From assembly GCA_007117185.1 (NCBI GenBank), contig SKHA01000294.1, forward strand, positions 1-5,137: a stretch of 5,137 bases of DNA, written 5' to 3'. A model generated the notes under the pieces. It had not been told where the DNA came from. It made no database searches and saw only the letters and a program-made list of their open reading frames with translations. A program made the translations under genes and the position numbers. This document shows, piece by piece, positions 1 to 4,591 of this stretch. Position 1 is the stretch's first letter. Each line of letters opens with the position of its first letter. Origin of the DNA: Spirochaeta sp. GTDB taxonomy: Bacteria; Spirochaetota; Spirochaetia; DSM-27196; Alkalispirochaetaceae.

Positions 1-525
1 AAACGTCACCTGCACCTTCAGAAAAAAGCGCCAGGTATAGAAAAACGCTACCGGCAACAGGAGAACCGCTACCACCGTCAGGGGTGCGTGCAGGCGCAGC
101 ATCAGCGGAACCGCCAGAAGCATCATCACCACCGCCCGGCCCAGCTCAACCAGCTGAACCGAGAAGAACTTGCGCACGGTGTCCACGTCGGAGGTGCACC
201 GCTGCATGAGATCGCCGGTGGAGACGGTGCTGTGCCACGCCATGCTTGCGTTCTGGATATGGCTGTAGAGGGTGTTTCGCTGCTCTCTGGCCCATCGCTC
301 CGCACCGACGGCGCTCCAGCGCCCTGCAAGGAAGGAGAAGAAGCCGTTGGCACCGGTGAGCCCGAGGATAAGCGTCGCCATCAACCACAGCCGTTCACGT
401 TGCAGATTATCCAGGACGCGCTGGACCACCAGGGGCACCATGAACGCACAGACTGTCGCCATCAATATCGCTGCCAGAGCGGCGCTGAAACGGTGCCACT
501 GCAGGCGAAAACTGGAAAGGATCAT
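1..525 (-). CDS. ABC exporter, transmembrane domain (N-terminal part, cut by window edge)
   Basis: The minus strand is open from the ATG at 525 to position 1 (175 codons, no stop), so the gene continues outside the window. The protein starts MILSSFRLQWHRFSAA and shows the layout of a type I ABC exporter membrane domain: hydrophobic helices at about residues 13-35 and 47-67, a cytoplasmic stretch with R-x-x-L-Y-x-H-I at about 83-90, the family-typical loop S-T-G-D-L-M-Q-R-C-T-S-D-V-D-T-V at about 102-117, and two further helices at about 130-145 and 149-165. The ATP-binding domain, if fused, lies off the left edge. The substrate cannot be read from this part; drugs, peptides or lipids are typical of the family. 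No convincing Shine-Dalgarno sequence precedes the ATG. An in-frame TTG at 540 and CTG at 564 are alternative starts, but the CTG lies inside the terminator hairpin. The gene is preceded by a leader ORF and a terminator, so expression is probably attenuated. Confidence 0.88.
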   Translation of the reverse strand, partial: MILSSFRLQWHRFSAALAAILMATVCAFMVPLVVQRVLDNLQRERLWLMATLILGLTGANGFFSFLAGRWSAVGAERWAREQRNTLYSHIQNASMAWHSTVSTGDLMQRCTSDVDTVRKFFSVQLVELGRAVVMMLLAVPLMLRLHAPLTVVAVLLLPVAFFYTWRFFLKVQVTF

Positions 526-551
526 AATAACTACCCACAAGAAACCAGGGC

Positions 552-586
552 GAAAAAAAACCAGCCCGGGGGCTGGTTCTTTTCAC
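552..586 (-). terminator. Intrinsic terminator / attenuator upstream of the ABC exporter
   Basis: Read on the minus strand, this is AACCAGCC-CCCG-GGCTGGTT, a perfect 8-bp GC-rich stem with a tetraloop (559-578), running into eight consecutive T (560-553). The stem can extend further by pairing the upstream AAAAG with the T tract. It ends 27 nt before the exporter ATG, and the only minus-strand gene upstream is the 19-codon leader ORF. It therefore looks like a regulated attenuator rather than the end of an upstream gene. On the plus strand the hairpin is followed only by CTTTTC, so the minus-strand direction is clearly favoured. Confidence 0.88.
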
Positions 587-664
587 AACGGAGGGACGGA
601 TACGGCGCCGAACCCGGAGAATCCTCCTAAGGGTGACGCATCTCCGTTACCGGAAAGAACCAGC
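572..664 (-). promoter_or_regulatory. Predicted antiterminator pairing between the leader ORF and the terminator 5' arm
   Basis: In the minus-strand RNA, GCTGGTTCTTT (664-654, leader codons 8-11) is the exact reverse complement of AAAGAACCAGC (582-572), which is the 5' arm of the terminator. The 11-bp helix A:B excludes the terminator helix B:C. Segment A in effect copies the terminator 3' arm. A separate complementarity joins the leader SD (CGGAGGGA, 705-698) to TCCCTCCG (596-589) just before segment B. The two long-range helices cross, so they would be alternatives or a pseudoknot. The complementarity is seen directly; the switching is inferred. Confidence 0.75.
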
Positions 665-686
665 GATTATCGATATGAATAAACAT
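627..686 (-). CDS. Leader peptide (19 aa) controlling the ABC exporter
   Basis: This short ORF reads MFIHIDNRWFFPVTEMRHP and ends in TAG. It has the strongest ribosome binding site in the region (GAGGAG at 699-694, 7 nt before the ATG, within a GGAGGGAGGAG run), whereas the exporter itself has almost none. It lies between a promoter and an intrinsic terminator. Codons 8-11 (part of CGC, then TGG TTC TTT) form the segment complementary to the terminator 5' arm, so the Trp-Phe-Phe run may be dictated by RNA pairing rather than by amino-acid sensing. The likely role is as a cis-acting peptide: ribosome progress or stalling on it decides whether transcription continues into the exporter. Comparable logic is known for antibiotic-inducible ABC transporter leaders such as bmrB-bmrCD in Bacillus subtilis. 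I do not recognise this particular peptide. A free function of the peptide cannot be excluded. Confidence 0.72.
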   Translation of the reverse strand: MFIHIDNRWFFPVTEMRHP

Positions 687-693
687 GGATCTG

Positions 694-705
694 CTCCTCC
701 CTCCG
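694..705 (-). promoter_or_regulatory. Strong Shine-Dalgarno of the leader peptide, with a downstream anti-SD
   Basis: The minus strand reads CGGAGGGAGGAG and ends 7 nt before the leader ATG at 686. Its first eight bases (705-698) are perfectly complementary to 596-589 (TCCCTCCG), located between the leader stop codon and the terminator. The site can therefore be open to ribosomes or sequestered. Confidence 0.7.
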
Positions 706-712
706 GTGAATT

Positions 713-726
713 GGCCCTTCAGGGCC
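713..726. promoter_or_regulatory. Short palindrome at the predicted 5' end of the leader transcript
   Basis: The sequence GGCCCT-TC-AGGGCC is a perfect 6-bp inverted repeat with a 2-nt centre. It lies immediately downstream of the predicted minus-strand transcription start (about 727). It could form a 5'-terminal RNA hairpin or serve as an operator. A second, overlapping palindrome, TCAGG-G-CCTGA (719-729), shares its right half. Confidence 0.45.
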
Positions 727-733
727 TGACGGT

Positions 734-763
734 ATGAGACTGCAATCTCTTCAGTTGTGTCAA
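734..763 (-). promoter_or_regulatory. Putative sigma70 promoter for the leader and ABC exporter
   Basis: The minus strand has a consensus -35 box TTGACA (763-758), then 18 nt, then TCTCAT (739-734), which matches the -10 consensus at 4 of 6 positions. Transcription would start near 727, about 40 nt before the leader ATG. The weak -10 and 18-nt spacer suggest possible activator dependence. The -35 box is a perfect match, but the start point is inferred. Confidence 0.55.
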
Positions 764-789
764 GTAGTGGAAAAACGGTAGTGGAGAAA
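764..789. repeat. Tandem 12-bp direct repeats abutting the -35 box
   Basis: On the plus strand, GTAGTGGAAAAA (764-775) is followed by GTAGTGGAGAAA (778-789): 11 of 12 bases identical with a 14-bp period. On the minus strand the repeats lie directly upstream of TTGACA, the usual place for a transcription activator that contacts RNA polymerase. No regulator can be named. Confidence 0.55.
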
Positions 790-792
790 ACA

Positions 793-802
793 CGTGATCA
801 CG
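793..802. promoter_or_regulatory. Perfect 10-bp palindrome in the divergent intergenic region
   Basis: CGTGATCACG is a perfect palindrome located between the direct repeats and the kinase gene. It may be half of a protein-binding site, but a 10-bp palindrome can also arise by chance. Confidence 0.3.
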
Positions 803-810
803 CTACACGA

Positions 811-839
811 TGGCGAATCTCGGGGACAACGCCTACAAT
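811..839 (+). promoter_or_regulatory. Candidate promoter of the histidine kinase gene
   Basis: TACAAT (834-839) matches the -10 consensus at 5 of 6 positions. The -35 at 17-nt spacing is poor (TGGCGA, 811-816). It would start transcription near 846, leaving a 5' leader of about 12 nt that includes the SD at 847-852. If real, it rules out the ATG at 810 as the start codon. Confidence 0.28.
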
Positions 840-857
840 AGACTAATAGGAGCTATC

Positions 858-2585
858 GTGGACATCCGGCCAACCCTGAGCTTCCGTAACGCCCTGCTGC
901 TCATCACCGTCACTGCGCTGGTGCCGGCGCTGGTGATCATAGTGCTTTCAGGGATCGAGCACGGCCGGACCCTGGAAGAGGCAGTGCGGGCCGAATCGCA
1001 CAGACAAGTAGCGGCGATCGCGCAGGTCCACACCGAAACGGTGAACTCGGTGCAACGGCTCATGGAGACGGTAGCAGCGCTGAACCCCTTCCGCGAGGGC
1101 GATCGGGGTATTCAACTAAACGTTCTGACCACCCTCCTGGAGCAGGACCCGGGGTTCATCAACTTTTCGGTGACAGATCGCAATGGAATAGTCACCGTCT
1201 CCCCGGGGCTGGAGACCGGCACGGATCTGTCTGACCGTAAACACATTCAGGACGCGCTGGAGGTTGGCAGATTCATTACCGGGGAATACGTTCGGGCCCG
1301 AGTCGGTGAGATCCCGGCGTTCCCCTTCGCGCTCCCGCTGCGGGACCCCGCCGGTGAGATCGCAGGCGTCCTGGCCACCGTATACAGCCTGGACGCCTAC
1401 GATCAGCTCTTTGATCGCCTGGATTTACCTGAGGGTGCAATCGTGGCGATCGTTGACCACGAGGGGACGAGAATATTCTACCGACCACAAAGCGAAACGA
1501 ATCCCGTGGGTAGCCCCATTCAGGCCGCTGCGTGGGAGAAGATCAACAGCGGCGTCGACGCCGGTTTGTTCACCCTGGCCGGGTCGGACGGCGTGAAGCG
1601 GTTCTACGCGTTTCGCCGCCTGAGCGTACCAGAAGAGAACGCTTCAATCGTGTATGTGGTAGCGGGCTTCCCGGAACGCCTCGCGTCAGGACCGTCCAGA
1701 CGCATCCTGTTGCGAAACCTCCTGTTTATGGCGACGGTAGTTGCTTTCGCCGTGGCGGCAGCGCTGTTGCTGGGAGATCTGGTCTTTGCCCGGGGTTTTC
1801 GAACTCTCGTTAAGACAGCTGGCGCAATCAGCCGTGGTCACCTCGATGCGCGAACCAACCTGCCCCGCGGGCGTTCCGATATCGGCATGCTGGCCGAGTC
1901 GGTAGACCGCATGGCAGAGCGCCTGGAACGGCGTGAGCAGGAAAACAGCCGGGAGCGGGAACTCCTGAACCGGTCGCTGAAGGACAAAGAGGTTCTGCTC
2001 AGGGAGATTCACCACCGGGTCAAGAACAACATGCAGATGATCATGAGCCTGGTGAACCTGCAAAGCGACGGAACCCTGGACCTGGAGAGCTTCCGGCGAA
2101 ACCTGGAAGCGCGAATCGGGGCGATGGCGACGGTGCATGAGATGCTCTACCAGTCACCTGACGTGGCATCCGTGGCGGTGGCGGAGTTTCTGGAGCGTCT
2201 GGTCAGTGTGGCACTGCAGTCTGCATCATGCGTCTGTATACCTCCCCAGATAGCTACAGATACCATCCCAGTGGCCATTCCAGTCGAACAGGCAGTCCCC
2301 CTGGCCCTGATCACCAGCGAGTTGATAACCAACGCGTGCAAGTACGGCGCCGACGACACGGGGACTGTGCGCATCGAGATCGGGCTGGAACGCCGCGAGG
2401 GCACGATCGTGGTGACAGTCCGCGACTACGGGCCGGGGATAGCAGGAACATCCGGGAGTACCGGCAGCGGCATCGGCCTGAAGCTGGTCCGGTCGCTCTG
2501 CTCACAGCTGCGCGGGGAAGTTCACATCGAGACGGACAACGGCGAGGGTACCGCCGTACAGGTGCGATTTCCTGAAATTTCGTAA
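858..2585 (+). CDS. Membrane sensor histidine kinase (Cache-HAMP-HisKA_2-HATPase_c)
   Basis: This is a 575-aa sensor kinase that autophosphorylates a histidine and passes the phosphate to a response regulator. Numbered from the GTG at 858, residues are: transmembrane helix about 11-33, extracytoplasmic Cache-type sensor about 34-279, second helix about 283-310, HAMP linker about 311-359, coiled-coil segment with many Glu/Arg to about 375, HisKA_2 motif E-I-H-H-R-V-K-N-N at 383-391 with probable phospho-His 386, and an HATPase_c domain with N-box S-E-L-I-T-N-A (487-493), D-Y-G-P-G-I (523-528) and G-S-G-I-G-L (536-541). All key residues are present. The GTG start is preferred because TAGGAG (847-852) sits 5 nt upstream and the helix follows at once; the ATG at 810 adds 16 polar residues and has no SD. 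No receiver gene lies nearby in the window, so it is an orphan kinase here. The Cache domain suggests a small extracellular ligand; its identity is unknown. Confidence 0.92.
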   Translation: MDIRPTLSFRNALLLITVTALVPALVIIVLSGIEHGRTLEEAVRAESHRQVAAIAQVHTETVNSVQRLMETVAALNPFREGDRGIQLNVLTTLLEQDPGFINFSVTDRNGIVTVSPGLETGTDLSDRKHIQDALEVGRFITGEYVRARVGEIPAFPFALPLRDPAGEIAGVLATVYSLDAYDQLFDRLDLPEGAIVAIVDHEGTRIFYRPQSETNPVGSPIQAAAWEKINSGVDAGLFTLAGSDGVKRFYAFRRLSVPEENASIVYVVAGFPERLASGPSRRILLRNLLFMATVVAFAVAAALLLGDLVFARGFRTLVKTAGAISRGHLDARTNLPRGRSDIGMLAESVDRMAERLERREQENSRERELLNRSLKDKEVLLREIHHRVKNNMQMIMSLVNLQSDGTLDLESFRRNLEARIGAMATVHEMLYQSPDVASVAVAEFLERLVSVALQSASCVCIPPQIATDTIPVAIPVEQAVPLALITSELITNACKYGADDTGTVRIEIGLERREGTIVVTVRDYGPGIAGTSGSTGSGIGLKLVRSLCSQLRGEVHIETDNGEGTAVQVRFPEIS

Positions 2586-2629
2586 GGTCGGGGCGATCAA
2601 ACAGTCAGTTGAGGACCGTATCGTACGTC

Positions 2630-2643
2630 CGGGATTGGTCCCG
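2630..2643. other. Short inverted repeat between the kinase and YbjN genes
   Basis: CGGGA-TTGG-TCCCG is a perfect 5-bp stem with a 4-nt loop, 45 nt past the kinase stop codon. No T run follows, so it is at best a weak or factor-dependent terminator or an RNA 3'-end stabiliser. The rest of 2586-2679 shows no further structure that I can support. Confidence 0.3.
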
Positions 2644-2679
2644 CATCACCGATAAATCCCGGTCTGCCAGCGGCAACCC

Positions 2680-2708
2680 TTGAAACCTCCAGGGTAGCGA
2701 GGTATTGT
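2680..2708 (+). promoter_or_regulatory. Putative sigma70 promoter of the YbjN-family gene
   Basis: TTGAAA (2680-2685, 5 of 6 consensus) is followed after exactly 17 nt by TATTGT (2703-2708, 4 of 6). Transcription would start near 2715, about 30 nt before the ATG at 2745. The gene is therefore probably transcribed independently of the kinase. Confidence 0.55.
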
Positions 2709-2744
2709 AGATGACAAATTTAGTAAACTTTGGAGGTGCTTTCG

Positions 2745-3203
2745 ATGGCCCGTGTTCTTGACGCCCTGAACCGTTTTTTTGAGGACGACGACTGGAAGAT
2801 TGATCCTGTTGAGGGTCACAACGCCGTCCGCATGGCTTTTTCCGGCGATGCCGGCAAATGGGCCTGCTTTGCCCAGGCGCGGGAGGACCAGGAACAGATG
2901 GTCTTCTACTCGGTCTTCCCGGTTAACGTTCCGGAAGAACACCGCACCGAGGTTGCCCTCTTCCTCACCAGAGCCAACTACGGGATGATTCTGGGCAACT
3001 TCGAGATTGACCTCAGAGACGGTGAGGTCCGGTACAAAACCGCCACCGACTTTGAGGCCAACGCCGAGATCGAACCGGCAATGATCAAACCGCACGTGTA
3101 CGCCAATGTACTGACCATGGACCGCTATTATGGGGCACTCCAGGCGGTAGCCGCCGGAGAAAAGGACGCCGCCGCGGCTATTCAGGAAGTTGAGGAGGGC
3201 TGA
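2745..3203 (+). CDS. YbjN-domain protein
   Basis: This is a 152-aa acidic, soluble protein with no signal peptide or membrane segment. It resembles YbjN-domain proteins, whose fold is related to type III secretion chaperones. Family-like features are W-K-I-D (17-20), the strand F-Y-S-V-F-P-V-N-V-P-E (54-64) leading into the helix R-T-E-V-A-L-F-L-T-R-A-N-Y-G (67-80), then G-N-F-E-I-D-L-R-D-G-E-V-R-Y-K-T (84-99), and a C-terminal M-D-R-Y segment (125-128) ahead of an Ala/Glu-rich tail. In enterobacteria YbjN is linked to stress tolerance and motility, but no biochemical role is established, so none is assigned. The start is the ATG at 2745 because GGAGG (2732-2736) lies 8 nt upstream; the in-frame TTG at 2730 overlaps that SD and is rejected. 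The 3' end overlaps the convergent sulfatase gene by 22 bp. Confidence 0.82.
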   Translation: MARVLDALNRFFEDDDWKIDPVEGHNAVRMAFSGDAGKWACFAQAREDQEQMVFYSVFPVNVPEEHRTEVALFLTRANYGMILGNFEIDLRDGEVRYKTATDFEANAEIEPAMIKPHVYANVLTMDRYYGALQAVAAGEKDAAAAIQEVEEG

Positions 3204-4591
3204 TCCGGTGACACCCCGGTGTTGAAGGTGTCACCCAGCGCTGCCAGCTGCTGCGCCAGCATCCCGGCGAGTCTGTTCCGCTCCCGGTGATACCGCGGAT
3301 TATGCGCCAGATTCATCTGCTCCAGAGGATCCTCGTTGAGGTTGAAGAGGAGCCACGGCACTCCGTCAAAGCACACGAATTTCCACCCGTCCAGGGTGAC
3401 TATGCCCCGCCAGCTGCGGTCCACACTGTGACTGTGGCCCGTCGGGATAATCGACTGCAGAATGGCGGCGCTCGGGGGGGTGCCCGCCGCCGGGATGGGC
3501 GGTGGCCCCTGACGGCCTGACAATGCGGCGTCGAGCCAGGGTGCGTAATTGAACCCCTCCATCTGCGCCGGTACGGGAATGCCGCACAAACCCAGGGTGG
3601 TGGGGGCGATATCGGGCTGACCGATCAACCAGGGTACCTCGCTGGTACGCCTCATGGGGTGGTAACGTCCCAGGGGGCCCACGATAAACGGAACCCGCAC
3701 CGCCTCCTCCCAGGGACTGGTCTTGCGGAACTGCCCGTGGGAGCCGTGCATGTCCCCGTGGTCGCTGAAGAAGATGATTCTGGTGGTTTCCGCCAGCCCC
3801 GTCTGGTCCAGGACGGTACGCACCCGCCCCACCGCGGCGTCGAGGTTTTCGATCATGCCGTAATACCCGGCAAGATCCCGCTGTGCCGTTTCGCGGACTA
3901 CCTTGACCGTGGGGACGTTTTCCCTGAGCTGCACCTGAGCCGGGTTGTGCCGATCCATGAACAACGGCGGTGAGAGGTACGGATCGTGAGGCGGCTGCAC
4001 CGAAAGGACAGCGAAGAACGGCTGTTCCCCTGGAGCCTGCATTTCGAGATAGTGAAGCAGATGGTCTGTCAGGGCGTCCGTTTCGTACCCGTCAAGGCGA
4101 TAGCGGGGCACCTCTTCCTCCGGGGCAGCCCCTCCCCCGGCGGCAACACGGCGGTGCCCGTGGACGTAACTGTCCCATTGGCTGTTGTTGTTCTCGTAGC
4201 CAAGCCAGGTGCTGAACCCACCTCGTCGCTCTCGGGGTACCGTGTGAAACGCTGCCCGCCCGTCAGCCTCGTGAAACCCGTCTACGTGCCATTTCCCGAA
4301 GTACGCCGTGTCGTAGCCGGCGTCGTTGAACGCTGCCGCGATGGTGGGAATCTCCGGATTCAGACGCACTTCATGGCCGGGAACCGCGTGGTGGGCATAG
4401 CGTCCGGTGAGTATGGAGCCCCGGGCGGGGCAGCACAGCGGAACTGTTGCCAGGGCGTTTCGCGAGTAGACTCCCTGCTGCGCGAGAGCATCGATGTTCG
4501 GCGTGGAAACGTTGGGATCGCCCTCGATACTGAGAGCGTGCCGCCGGTGCTGGTCACCGAAGATCCAGATGATGTTCAGTCGGTCTGCCAT
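3182..4591 (-). CDS. Sulfatase, type I formylglycine family, cytoplasmic type
   Basis: This 469-aa enzyme is predicted to hydrolyse a sulfate (or possibly phosphate/phosphonate) ester. Numbered from the ATG at 4591, the signature C-C-P-A-R-x-x-x-x-T-G begins at Cys53, the residue converted to formylglycine, with Pro55 and Arg57. Metal and active-site motifs follow the family: G-D-Q-H at 12-15, G-K-W-H ending at His102, P-P-H-D at 200-203, S-D-H-G-D at 276-280 and R-K-T at 289-291. The C-terminus has the usual sulfatase subdomain (W-R-G-I-V-T-L-D-G-W-K-F near 394-405, then F-N-L-N-E-D-P). There is no signal peptide, so it probably acts in the cytoplasm on an imported substrate and needs a maturase not seen here. 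The start is chosen because GGGAGAA lies 9 nt upstream and the family N-terminus begins there; an in-frame upstream ATG at 4666 lies deep inside the preceding gene. It overlaps the oxidoreductase gene by 16 bp and the YbjN gene by 22 bp. The substrate is unknown. Confidence 0.9.
   Translation of the reverse strand: MADRLNIIWIFGDQHRRHALSIEGDPNVSTPNIDALAQQGVYSRNALATVPLCCPARGSILTGRYAHHAVPGHEVRLNPEIPTIAAAFNDAGYDTAYFGKWHVDGFHEADGRAAFHTVPRERRGGFSTWLGYENNNSQWDSYVHGHRRVAAGGGAAPEEEVPRYRLDGYETDALTDHLLHYLEMQAPGEQPFFAVLSVQPPHDPYLSPPLFMDRHNPAQVQLRENVPTVKVVRETAQRDLAGYYGMIENLDAAVGRVRTVLDQTGLAETTRIIFFSDHGDMHGSHGQFRKTSPWEEAVRVPFIVGPLGRYHPMRRTSEVPWLIGQPDIAPTTLGLCGIPVPAQMEGFNYAPWLDAALSGRQGPPPIPAAGTPPSAAILQSIIPTGHSHSVDRSWRGIVTLDGWKFVCFDGVPWLLFNLNEDPLEQMNLAHNPRYHRERNRLAGMLAQQLAALGDTFNTGVSPDQPSSTS
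3207..3235. repeat. 9-bp inverted repeat at the convergent gene junction
   Basis: GGTGACACC (3207-3215) and GGTGTCACC (3227-3235) form a perfect 9-bp stem with an 11-nt loop. The repeat starts 4 nt beyond the YbjN stop codon and lies inside the last codons of the sulfatase gene. A competing stem, ACACC-CC-GGTGT (3211-3222), overlaps it. No T run follows on either strand. It may act as a factor-dependent terminator or as a 3'-end stabiliser for the YbjN transcript. Confidence 0.45.

Noticed and set aside
88..682. Long plus-strand open frames across the exporter and leader region (88-630 and 272-682)
   Set aside because: The translations are Arg/His/Pro-rich with no recognisable domain. The minus strand in the same place encodes a convincing ABC exporter membrane domain plus a leader and terminator.
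627..686. Amino-acid biosynthesis attenuator (Trp or Phe leader)
   Set aside because: Only one Trp and three Phe codons are present, the downstream gene is an ABC exporter, and the W-F-F codons are explained by pairing with the terminator arm.
810..857. ATG at 810 as the start of the histidine kinase
   Set aside because: It has no SD, adds 16 atypical residues and would overlap a possible -10 box (834-839). The GTG at 858 has TAGGAG 5 nt upstream and leads straight into the first membrane helix.
2630..2643. Intrinsic terminator for the histidine kinase
   Set aside because: The stem is only 5 bp and no T run follows.
2730..2744. TTG at 2730 as the start of the YbjN-family gene
   Set aside because: It lies across the SD of the ATG at 2745 and has no SD of its own at a suitable distance.
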